Part shown: positions 25,210 through 33,142 of the stretch, piece after piece
Layout: each line of letters starts with the position of its first letter
How positions within the stretch are numbered: the stretch's first letter is position 1
From: Centipeda artemidis DSM 19719
GTDB taxonomy: Bacteria; Bacillota; Negativicutes; Selenomonadales; Selenomonadaceae
NCBI RefSeq assembly: GCF_000426665.1
Contig: NZ_AUFU01000002.1
Span: forward strand, 1-64,000
DNA length: 64,000 nucleotides
Direction: 5' to 3'
Notes under the pieces: generated by a model
Database searches by the model: none
Seen by the model: only the letters and a program-made list of their open reading frames with translations
What the model was told of the DNA's origin: nothing
Position numbers and translations under genes: made by a program

Positions 25210-26507
25210 GCGAGCAGAATGTCTTTGGCCGCAGCCGCCTGCGGCTCATGCTTCGCTACGCGCTTGTGATGGGAGGATTGGTCATTGTCCTCCTCTTTGC
25301 TATGCATAAAACGATGGAGTGGGCGATTACTTCGGAGCAGGCGCGTGAACTGCTCGAGACGAGCAACGGCATCGCGGAATCGCAGATCTATGCGGAGCTC
25401 CACGCAGAGGGCGACGCTGATGAGGCGCATCTGTACCGCAGTACGAACGATCGCCTGTTTTACTACGTCTTTAACGATCAGGGGCATCTGATTAAATTCT
25501 CACGCGCTTCCTATCGCATTGAGTCCTTCATTCTCGATATTGTCGGGGCGTGGAACGCGCCCGAGGGAGAGGTACGCGTATTTACGAAGACGGACGAGCG
25601 AGGCAACCGGACGAAGGTGATGATGACGGCAAAGGCAGTGCTTGCCCCGCCGCTCCCACCGCAAACCGTGTTCGTCGGCAAGGACGTGACGGCGATGTAT
25701 AACGGAATGGAGAAGGCAACTTCGGCGCTCGCTGTGCTCGGTGTCATCGCGCTCACCTTTGCCGCGGGCATTGGCTATGTGCTCTCGGGCGGTGCGATGA
25801 AACCTGTCCGAGAGGCGTATGAACGCCAGCGTCAATTTGCCGCCGATGCCTCCCATGAGCTGCGCACGCCGCTCGCGGTCGTGCTCGCGTCTGCCGATCT
25901 CCTGCGCAGTGATACGTCCATTACCTCGCCGTTCCTCAAGCAAGTCATCGAGGACGTGCGCGACGAGGTGAAGAAAATGACGAAGCTCGTCGGCGATCTC
26001 CTCACGGTCGCGCGAACGGACGGAAAGGCGAATCAGCTCAAAATCTCGCATATGGACATCGTATCCGCTGCCCGTCAGACAGTGCGCATCATGCGCCCCT
26101 TTGCGGAGAAGAAGGACATTGTCATCGAGGAAGTTCTGCCGAAGAAATTGGAGATCTATGCAGACGAGCAAAAGATACGCCAGCTCATCCTCATTCTTGT
26201 GGACAACGCGGTAAAGTATACGCAGGAACATGGAAAGATCAAGGTATCGCTCATGGCGGAGAAAGGGGAGATACACCTCACCGTTGCTGACAACGGTATC
26301 GGCATCGAGCCGGAGCATCGGGAGCGCATCTTTGACCGATTTTACCGCGTGGACAAGGCACGCTCGCGCCGCATGGGCGGGAATGGACTGGGACTTGCGA
26401 TCGCACGCGGTATTGTGGAGGCGCATCACGGCGAAATTTCTCTCGAAAGTGCTGTGAACGAAGGCACGACGTTCCATGTGCGCCTGAAAGAAAAAACCAA
26501 AAGCTAG
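25206..26507 (+). CDS. Sensor histidine kinase
   Basis: A 433-residue membrane kinase. The first TM segment (MLRYALVMGGLVIVLLFAM) is followed by an extracytoplasmic sensor of about 130 residues. The second TM segment is TSALAVLGVIALTFAAGIGYVL. The HisKA helix has H217 in DASHELRTPL, and the ATPase domain has the N box (ILVDNAVKYT), G1 (VADNGIGIEP) and G2 (GNGLGLAIARGIVEAH). It starts with TTG 25206, overlapping the regulator's stop (TTGA), so the pair is coupled. No HAMP domain is obvious. The signal is unknown. Confidence 0.94.
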   Translation: MSEQNVFGRSRLRLMLRYALVMGGLVIVLLFAMHKTMEWAITSEQARELLETSNGIAESQIYAELHAEGDADEAHLYRSTNDRLFYYVFNDQGHLIKFSRASYRIESFILDIVGAWNAPEGEVRVFTKTDERGNRTKVMMTAKAVLAPPLPPQTVFVGKDVTAMYNGMEKATSALAVLGVIALTFAAGIGYVLSGGAMKPVREAYERQRQFAADASHELRTPLAVVLASADLLRSDTSITSPFLKQVIEDVRDEVKKMTKLVGDLLTVARTDGKANQLKISHMDIVSAARQTVRIMRPFAEKKDIVIEEVLPKKLEIYADEQKIRQLILILVDNAVKYTQEHGKIKVSLMAEKGEIHLTVADNGIGIEPEHRERIFDRFYRVDKARSRRMGGNGLGLAIARGIVEAHHGEISLESAVNEGTTFHVRLKEKTKS

Positions 26508-26560
26508 ATAAAACATATACCATATATACAGGGTAAAAAGTTGTGCTGGGAATTGATACG

Positions 26561-27400
26561 ATGAAGGATGAGACATTGATCCGCCTCGAACATGTGACGC
26601 ATACCTATATGAGAGGAGAGAACGAGGCGCACCACGCACTCAGCGACGTCTCGCTGTCCATAAAGTCAGGAGAATTTGTCGCGGTACTGGGGGCGAACGG
26701 ATCCGGAAAATCAACGCTTGCGCGTCATCTGAACGCGCTGCTTCTCCCGACGGAGGGGGCGTGTTATATTGGGGGACGAGATACGCGCGATCCAAATTTG
26801 TGCATCGATATTCGCCGGGATGTCAGTATGGTATTTCAAAATCCGGACAATCAGCTCGTTGCGGCAACTGTCGAGGACGACGTTGCCTTTGGCCCTGAGA
26901 ATCTCGGTGTTCCGCCCGAGGAAATCCGCAGGCGTGTAAGCGAAGCTCTCTCGCTCGTCGGGATGGAGGCGCGGCGGCAGGATGCGCCGCACCTGCTCTC
27001 GGGCGGGCAAAAGCAGCGCGTTGCGATTGCGGGGGCGCTCGCGATGCAGACACGCGTATTGGTGCTTGATGAGCCGACGGCGATGCTTGATCCGAGGGGG
27101 CGTGCGGAAGTCCTGGACGCGGTACGGATGCTGCACGAACGATACGGAATGACTATCGTCTACATCACACATTTCATGGAGGAATCTGTTGCTGCCGACC
27201 GTATTGTACTGATGAACGCGGGGCAGATCGTGATGGACGGAACCCCGCAGGAAGTGTTTGACGATCCGCAGCGCGTACGATCGCTCGGTCTGGACGTTCC
27301 ACTCGCGGCTGAGCTCGCGGGGCGCCTGCGCTGCGGCGGGATTAACCTCCCGCATGGGATATTACGAGATGAGGAGCTGATCCGTTGTCTATCCGAGTAG
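26561..27400 (+). CDS. ecfA1: ECF transporter energy-coupling ATPase EcfA1
   Basis: A 279-residue ABC ATPase of the group I ECF type. It has Walker A GANGSGKST, the Q-loop region MVFQNPDNQLVAATVEDDVAFGPENLG (diagnostic of EcfA), signature LSGGQKQRVAIAGALAM, and Walker B VLVLDEPTAMLDP. With EcfA2 and EcfT it powers uptake of vitamins or metals by exchangeable S subunits. The start is ambiguous: ATG 26561 (after GGGA) or GTG 26543. It overlaps ecfA2 by 16 bases. The ecfT gene that normally follows is absent. Confidence 0.93.
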   Translation: MKDETLIRLEHVTHTYMRGENEAHHALSDVSLSIKSGEFVAVLGANGSGKSTLARHLNALLLPTEGACYIGGRDTRDPNLCIDIRRDVSMVFQNPDNQLVAATVEDDVAFGPENLGVPPEEIRRRVSEALSLVGMEARRQDAPHLLSGGQKQRVAIAGALAMQTRVLVLDEPTAMLDPRGRAEVLDAVRMLHERYGMTIVYITHFMEESVAADRIVLMNAGQIVMDGTPQEVFDDPQRVRSLGLDVPLAAELAGRLRCGGINLPHGILRDEELIRCLSE

Positions 27401-28245
27401 AATCCGTTTCCTATACCTATATGGAGGATACGCCGCTCTCGCATACAGCGCTCCATGAGCTCTCGCTGACCATCCCCGACGGCTCCTTTACGGCGATTGC
27501 GGGGGAGACGGGCGCGGGCAAGTCCACACTGATGCAGATCATGGGGGGGCTCGTCACGCCGACGAAGGGCAACGTGTTTGTTGACGATACGGCTCTGTTC
27601 GGTGCGTCCGGCAAGGAGCGCAAGCCGGCGTTAGCAGCGCGTCTGCGCGTCGGCATGGTGTTCCAATATCCGGAGCATCAGCTCTTTGAAGAGACGGTGT
27701 ACGAAGACATCAGGTTTGGATCTAAAAATCAAGGACTCGCAGAGGAAGAGATTGATGCGCGCGTTAAGGATGCGATGCGGCTCGTGGGACTTGACGAAAG
27801 TTACGGAGCGCGTTCTCCATTTGCACTCTCGGGCGGGGAACAACGGCGTGCCGCCATCGCGGGTGTGCTGGCGCTCGCGCCCCGGTATCTCATCCTGGAC
27901 GAGCCTGCGGCGGGGCTTGATCCCTGCGGCAGAGAATCGCTGCTGTCCCTGCTCACTATGCTGCATCGTGAACGGGGCATGACCGTCATCCTCGTTTCTC
28001 ATAGTATGGAGGATATATTGCGCGTGGCGGATCATCTTGTGTTGCTGGCAGCGGGACAAGTGATTGGTACAGGTGCGCCGCAAGAGCTCTTTCTCAACGA
28101 TGCACTTCTGGAACGTACGTCGCTGCGTGCGCCACATATCCTGACGCTCGGGAAAAAACTTGCGTCAGCGGGATACGATACCGCCGGATGCACGTCCGTG
28201 GAGGAGATGGCAGCTCGCATCCTCGCGCGGAAAAAAAATAAATGA
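27385..28245 (+). CDS. ecfA2: ECF transporter energy-coupling ATPase EcfA2
   Basis: A 286-residue partner ATPase. It has Walker A GETGAGKST, MVFQYPEHQLFEETVYEDIRFG (the EcfA2 pattern), signature LSGGEQRRAAIAGVLAL, and Walker B YLILDEPAAGLDP. It forms the EcfA1-A2 heterodimer on the cytoplasmic side of the membrane. The start TTG 27385 lies after GAGGAGC within the end of ecfA1. The gene ends at a bidirectional terminator, so no EcfT is encoded downstream. Confidence 0.93.
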   Translation: MSIRVESVSYTYMEDTPLSHTALHELSLTIPDGSFTAIAGETGAGKSTLMQIMGGLVTPTKGNVFVDDTALFGASGKERKPALAARLRVGMVFQYPEHQLFEETVYEDIRFGSKNQGLAEEEIDARVKDAMRLVGLDESYGARSPFALSGGEQRRAAIAGVLALAPRYLILDEPAAGLDPCGRESLLSLLTMLHRERGMTVILVSHSMEDILRVADHLVLLAAGQVIGTGAPQELFLNDALLERTSLRAPHILTLGKKLASAGYDTAGCTSVEEMAARILARKKNK

Positions 28246-28275
28246 AAAAGCCGGATCATCGCTGTCCGGCTTTTT
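28245..28275. terminator. Bidirectional terminator between ecfA2 and the HD-GYP gene
   Basis: An 11-bp stem, AAAAAGCCGGA with TCCGGCTTTTT (28245-28255/28265-28275). It provides a T run on either strand, so it can end both convergent units. Confidence 0.92.
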
Positions 28276-28304
28276 GTATGCACATTTTATTTTTATGCAG
28301 TTGA

Positions 28305-29510
28305 TTAATTGATGCGCGGTGGAGCCTTTATGCCCGAGGAGACGATTCCTGCCTCTTTATCCTTTGCACGCGCCTCTTCCAAATAATAGGAGGGATCGAC
28401 GCCGAGCTCATGGATGAAATGATAGAGTTCGTTGCCCGTTGGAACGACTTGAATGGATTCTGCTCCATGATCTACTTCTGAAAGATCGATTTCCGTGCGT
28501 TCATTCAATAATTTTCCATTCGTATCGGCGAATCGGATGATGATCGGCGTCTTGGTTCGTCCAAACCGACTCTCCTTCACGACGGCAAATCCAAAAGTCG
28601 TTTTTAGAACGACCCCTTCCGGATAGAGAGCTACATTGTTAAAGAACTTATCAATCAGTTTCTGGTCAAACTGTCCTTTATTGATGTTATGCATAATGTT
28701 ATAGGCGATATTTGGCATATATGCTTTTTTGTAAGGGCGTTCACTTGTTAATGCGTCATAGACATCAGCGATTGCCGTTATCTTTGCAAAGCGGTGAATC
28801 TCATCCCCCTTGATACCGCGCGGATAACCCGTCCCGTCGATATGCTCGTGATGCTGTCCTGCGATTGCCGCTAAAATACTCGTCTTTGGAAGATTATGCA
28901 TCTTAACGATGCGGCGTGCACCTGCACTTGGATGCTGCCGAATCATCTCGAATTCTGTCTGTGTAAGACTACGATCCTTATTGAGTATTTCGTACTCCAC
29001 ATCGATTTTCCCAAGATCATGCAGCAGCCCCCCCAATGTAATAAGAGAAAGCTCCTCTTTCGGCAGATGACAGAGCATTCCCATCATTGCCGAGAGAACA
29101 GCGACATTGACGCTGTGCGCAAACGTATATGCATCGTGCATACGAATATCAGTCAACTGCACGAGGTTTTCACGATTATTGAAAAGATCAAAGACAATGG
29201 CATCAGCAACTTTTTCGAGTGGTGCGGCATCGAGTGTCCCGTTTTCTGTGACCGATTGAAAGGTATCATAAACGGCACTGATCGCCTTGACACGTGTCTT
29301 TTCCTCAATGACGTCCGGCGGCGGTGCGACACGGTGGCGCGGATCCATCGACGTGACAGTCACGGTCTGTATACCAAGCTGTCGAAGTTTACGAATATAT
29401 TCAATAGTCACGGGTCGTCCCTTGACAAGATAGCTTCCGCCGGCAGTATTAAAGAGACTTTGCCCAAGAATCATGCCGTCCTCAAGTTTCGATATGGGAA
29501 GTCGCAGCAT
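28305..29510 (-). CDS. HD-GYP domain cyclic-di-GMP phosphodiesterase-like protein
   Basis: A 401-residue protein. An N-terminal DUF3391-like segment (LPISKLEDGMILGQSLFN, linker with RHRVAPP) precedes an HD-GYP domain from about residue 130. The domain has LGGLLHDLGKIDVE, the GYP region HHEHIDGTGYPRGIKGDEI, and AKITAIADVYDALTSERPYKKA. Family members hydrolyse c-di-GMP (or cGAMP) with a di- or tri-iron site. All key His/Asp positions seem present, so it is probably active. The ATG at 29510 follows GGGAGAGG, and the GTG at 29525 is the alternative. It is transcribed away from the LCP gene. Confidence 0.9.
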   Translation of the reverse strand: MLRLPISKLEDGMILGQSLFNTAGGSYLVKGRPVTIEYIRKLRQLGIQTVTVTSMDPRHRVAPPPDVIEEKTRVKAISAVYDTFQSVTENGTLDAAPLEKVADAIVFDLFNNRENLVQLTDIRMHDAYTFAHSVNVAVLSAMMGMLCHLPKEELSLITLGGLLHDLGKIDVEYEILNKDRSLTQTEFEMIRQHPSAGARRIVKMHNLPKTSILAAIAGQHHEHIDGTGYPRGIKGDEIHRFAKITAIADVYDALTSERPYKKAYMPNIAYNIMHNINKGQFDQKLIDKFFNNVALYPEGVVLKTTFGFAVVKESRFGRTKTPIIIRFADTNGKLLNERTEIDLSEVDHGAESIQVVPTGNELYHFIHELGVDPSYYLEEARAKDKEAGIVSSGIKAPPRIN

Positions 29511-29676
29511 AGTCCTCTCCCTCACCCTTGTGCCATCGATACAATGCTCTTACCGGACATTCCCTAGAGCATCTATATTCGCACATATAACTTAATAAGT
29601 ATATCAAACTAATATTTATAATAAGTTTACATGAATTGCTCTCATTTGTAAAGTGCCTTTCATGTAAGAGGACAAT

Positions 29677-29705
29677 TTGCATAGAACGCCCGTTTTTGCT
29701 ATACT
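29677..29705 (+). promoter_or_regulatory. Promoter of the LCP gene
   Basis: TTGCAT (29677-29682), a 17-base spacer, and an extended -10 TGC-TATACT (TATACT at 29700-29705). The rest of the 29526-29747 gap is AT-rich with no ORF. No convincing minus-strand promoter was found for the HD-GYP gene. Confidence 0.75.
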
Positions 29706-29747
29706 GAAGCATAATTTCTTTACGATGAAGGGACGCCGTACGCCGTT

Positions 29748-31223
29748 ATGAAAAAATCTGATACAACCGACCAAGAAGAAAAAGGAAACCATATACTTTT
29801 TATAAAATATGCGGGTGTTGTATTCGCATTTTCCTTTGTTGTTGTATGTTCACTTTATTATATGGGGGGGGATTATCTTTCGGAGTCGCTGGGCGATACG
29901 ACGGTATTCCGATATGGTGAAAAAGATCAATTGTCATATGTCTTATTGATGGGCGTCGACCGCAGGGAGGGTGATGCAGGGCGCAGTGATACGCTGATGC
30001 TCGCTGCCATCGATGAAGCGCATGGACACGCGTCTCTGCTCTCGATCCCGCGCGATACACGCATAAAGGTGGGGAATTACGGTTACGATAAGATCAATCA
30101 TGCCTACGCATATGGTGGGCATGAGCTGACACTCTCGTCGGTCAGTGCACTGCTCGGCGTACCTGTGACACATTATATTCTCGTGGATACTTCTGCGTTT
30201 GAACGTATTGTAGATGCCGTTGGCGGCGTCGATATCGACGTTGAAAAGCGGATGCATTATGAAGATCCGTGGGATGATAACGGAGGGCTCGTCATTGATC
30301 TCTATCCGGGACTACAGCATATGGACGGTGCTCATGCGATTCAATATGTGCGTTATCGGGACGGTACGGGGGACATTGGGCGCATCGCGCGTCAGCAGGC
30401 ATTTATGCGTGCGTTTTTCGCGCAGCTCATCTCGCCGCAGGTGTTCCCGCGGCTCGCCGCGCTGATGGACGAGCTGACACATGCGGTCGAGACGGATTTG
30501 TCGCCGCGTCAGCTCATAACGGCTGTCAGGCGGTTTCAAGACGTTGGCACGGAAGGGCTGAAGATGCAGACGGTGGAGGGGACGCCCGCTTACCTAGGAG
30601 ATGTCAGCTACTGGATTCCGGATATTGAGGAAACGCGCAAAACGTTGTTTGAAGAAAATGGACTCGATTTTCCGGAGGATATGAGGGCGCAGGCAGCGCT
30701 TGACGCTGCGGCGTACCGTTCGGATATGCCGGAGCGTTTACGCATAATGACGGAACCATCGGGCAAGGACGTACTTCCGTCCTCCGACGAACTCCTTGCC
30801 GAAGGTGATCGTGAAATCGAAGCTCGCCGCGCGGCAGAGCAGAAATCAAACCGGGAAAAATCAGCACAGAAGAATGAGGCAAAAGAGACGCAGGAAACGA
30901 AAGTATCTGCTACGGAAGATCAGCAGAACGATATTTCCGTTATGGTCATCAATTCTAGCGGTATCGACGGTGCGGGGGCGGCGGTTGCCGATGTACTGCG
31001 CGCGAAAGGATTTCAGATTTCAAGCGTAGAGACGGGACGATCCTCGGATCGTCCAAAGACTGCGATTATGACGGCGCAGGCGCATGTTGATCTGTTTTAC
31101 GGCATGCCGTTTCCGTGCGTTATTATGCCGGTGGACGGCGCGGGTGACCGGCAGGCGATTGTCATCATAGGGAAAGATTACGGCGGAGATCCATCCAAGA
31201 AAAAGGGGCGTATGGAAGAATAA
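29748..31223 (+). CDS. LytR-CpsA-Psr (LCP) family protein with LytR C-terminal domain
   Basis: A 491-residue membrane-anchored protein with one TM helix near residues 17-42. The LCP catalytic domain has LLMGVDRREGDAGRSDTLML and LLSIPRDTRIKV (Arg/Asp that bind the polyprenyl phosphate), VDTSAFERIVDAVGGVDIDV, and QYVRYRDGTGDIGR. A low-complexity, charged linker (about 345-395) leads to a LytR_C domain (SVMVINSSGIDGAGAAVADVLRAKGF). LCP enzymes transfer glycopolymers from lipid carriers to the cell wall. The ATG at 29748 lies an unusually long 14 bases or so after GAAGGGA. The next gene starts one base after its stop. Confidence 0.92.
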   Translation: MKKSDTTDQEEKGNHILFIKYAGVVFAFSFVVVCSLYYMGGDYLSESLGDTTVFRYGEKDQLSYVLLMGVDRREGDAGRSDTLMLAAIDEAHGHASLLSIPRDTRIKVGNYGYDKINHAYAYGGHELTLSSVSALLGVPVTHYILVDTSAFERIVDAVGGVDIDVEKRMHYEDPWDDNGGLVIDLYPGLQHMDGAHAIQYVRYRDGTGDIGRIARQQAFMRAFFAQLISPQVFPRLAALMDELTHAVETDLSPRQLITAVRRFQDVGTEGLKMQTVEGTPAYLGDVSYWIPDIEETRKTLFEENGLDFPEDMRAQAALDAAAYRSDMPERLRIMTEPSGKDVLPSSDELLAEGDREIEARRAAEQKSNREKSAQKNEAKETQETKVSATEDQQNDISVMVINSSGIDGAGAAVADVLRAKGFQISSVETGRSSDRPKTAIMTAQAHVDLFYGMPFPCVIMPVDGAGDRQAIVIIGKDYGGDPSKKKGRMEE

Positions 31224-31224
31224 T

Positions 31225-33141
31225 ATGGGACGGCTAAAGGTTATCGGTCTTGAAAAATCATACGGCATCCGTACGCTGTTCTCACAGGTGAATTTCGAAG
31301 TGATGCCCGGCGACAAGGTCGGTCTGGTCGGCGCGAACGGATCAGGAAAAACAACGCTGATGCGCATCCTGCTCGGGCGTGAAGAGTCCGATGCGGGGCA
31401 GGTGCTCATCGACCGTGCGGATACGGTCGGCTATGTGGAGCAGCAGGCAGAGTTCGCGGACGGCACGCTGTATGAGGAATTTCGGCGCGCGTTTTCGGAC
31501 ATTATCGCGCTCGGCGCACAAAAAGAGGAGATGGAACGGCACATCGCAGCGGGAGCGACGGAAGAAGAGCTGAGCGCCTACGGAAACCTCGTCGCACGGT
31601 TTGAGGCGCTGGACGGTTATGAATTCGAGAGCCGCATCCGGCGTGTAGCGTTTGGACTGGGATTTTCCGAGGAGGATCTTACAAAGAACGTCCGCTATTT
31701 TTCCGGCGGGCAGACGACGCGCATCTGTCTTGCCAAGGCACTCCTTCGGGAGCCGGATTTCCTGTTTTTGGACGAGCCGACGAATCATCTCGACATCGGC
31801 ATGATCGAATGGCTGGAAAAGTTTTTGCAGAACTATCGCGGCGGCGTGCTTCTCATATCGCATGATCGTTATTTTCTCGACCGCGTGACGACGCGCATCC
31901 TCGAACTTGATCACAGGGAAGTGACGGCATATACGGGTAATTATACGCATTTTATGCGCGTCAAGACGGAGCGGCGCGCGGCGCTGCAAAGCGCTTATGA
32001 AAAGCAGCAGGCACATATCAAAAAAACGGAGGAATACATTAGACGCTATAAGGCTGGAATCAAGGCGAAACAGGCGCGCGGACGGCAAAGCCAACTAAAC
32101 CGTCTGGAACGCATCGTCCTGCCGCCTGCAGCCGCGGCGTTCAACTACTTCGCGTTCAGTCCGCCGCCGGAATGTGCGCAGCGTGTGGCGGAGATGGAGG
32201 ATATTTCGTTCTCCTATCAAAATCATCCCGTGTTGAACCGCATCTCCCTCCTCATCCGCAAAGGAGACGGCGTTGCGCTCATCGGCGAAAACGGCGCGGG
32301 GAAGACGACGCTCCTGCAAATCCTCATTGGAGAGCTGGAAGCAAGCGGCAGAATCAAAATTGGCAGCCGCGTTAAAATCGGATATTTCTCTCAGCAGCAC
32401 GAGGGGCTTGATCCAGCGAAAACGGTGTTGGACGAAATCTGCTACACGTTCGGTATCGACGAGGAACATGCACGCGGGTATCTCGGCGCGTTTTTGTTCC
32501 GCGGCGACGATGTACTGCGGCTCGTCGGCGCGCTTTCCGGCGGAGAACAGGCGCGTGTGGCATTTTTGAAGCTCATGCTGACGGGAGCAAATTTCCTCGT
32601 GCTGGACGAGCCGACCAACCATCTCGACATCCCCGCGCGCGAGGCGGTGGAAGAAGCGCTGATGGCGTTTCCGGGGACGTTCATCGCCGTTTCGCACGAC
32701 CGCTACTTCCTCGATAAGGTCGCCAACTGCACACTAGAGCTCGCGAACGGAAAAATTACCGAGTATCTAGGCAACTATAGCTACTATCTGATGAAGAAAG
32801 AAGCGGAGGCGGAAGCCGCATCCGCCGATGAGGAAAAGGACGAAAAAAAGGCGGTTCAGCCGCCGACCGCTGCAAAATCCGAAAAAGCGAGTACCGCTAC
32901 GAAATCAAACGCATCGTATCCGACGCGTATGAGCGACGCCAAACGCAGGGAACTAACGGATCGTGCGGAAGCGGAGATCGCCATGGCAGAGGCAGAGCTC
33001 AAAGGACTGGAATACGAGATGAATAGACCTGAAACGCAGGCAGATCCTGTGCGGAGCGGTGCGATTGCCGAGGAATATGCGGCGAAGGAACGAGAGATTG
33101 CCGAGCGTTATGCGCGATGGGAACGATTGATGGAGGAATAA
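31225..33141 (+). CDS. ABC-F family ATPase
   Basis: A 638-residue soluble protein with two ABC domains and no membrane segment. Walker A motifs are GANGSGKTT and GENGAGKTT. Signatures are FSGGQTTRICLAKAL and LSGGEQARVAFLKLM. Both Walker B motifs read LDEPTNHLDI, the ABC-F hallmark. A basic linker between them (KQQAHIKKTEEYIRRYKAGIKAKQARGRQSQ) is the P-site tRNA-interaction motif. A C-terminal charged, coiled-coil domain follows. ABC-F factors act on stalled ribosomes, and some protect against antibiotics. Subgroup not assignable by eye (Uup/YdiF-like). It is co-directional and one base from both neighbours. Confidence 0.93.
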   Translation: MGRLKVIGLEKSYGIRTLFSQVNFEVMPGDKVGLVGANGSGKTTLMRILLGREESDAGQVLIDRADTVGYVEQQAEFADGTLYEEFRRAFSDIIALGAQKEEMERHIAAGATEEELSAYGNLVARFEALDGYEFESRIRRVAFGLGFSEEDLTKNVRYFSGGQTTRICLAKALLREPDFLFLDEPTNHLDIGMIEWLEKFLQNYRGGVLLISHDRYFLDRVTTRILELDHREVTAYTGNYTHFMRVKTERRAALQSAYEKQQAHIKKTEEYIRRYKAGIKAKQARGRQSQLNRLERIVLPPAAAAFNYFAFSPPPECAQRVAEMEDISFSYQNHPVLNRISLLIRKGDGVALIGENGAGKTTLLQILIGELEASGRIKIGSRVKIGYFSQQHEGLDPAKTVLDEICYTFGIDEEHARGYLGAFLFRGDDVLRLVGALSGGEQARVAFLKLMLTGANFLVLDEPTNHLDIPAREAVEEALMAFPGTFIAVSHDRYFLDKVANCTLELANGKITEYLGNYSYYLMKKEAEAEAASADEEKDEKKAVQPPTAAKSEKASTATKSNASYPTRMSDAKRRELTDRAEAEIAMAEAELKGLEYEMNRPETQADPVRSGAIAEEYAAKEREIAERYARWERLMEE

Positions 33142-33142
33142 C

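Noticed and set aside
26508-26560. AT-rich ATATACC/ATATACA repeat before ecfA1
   Set aside because: Too short and irregular to claim as a promoter or operator.
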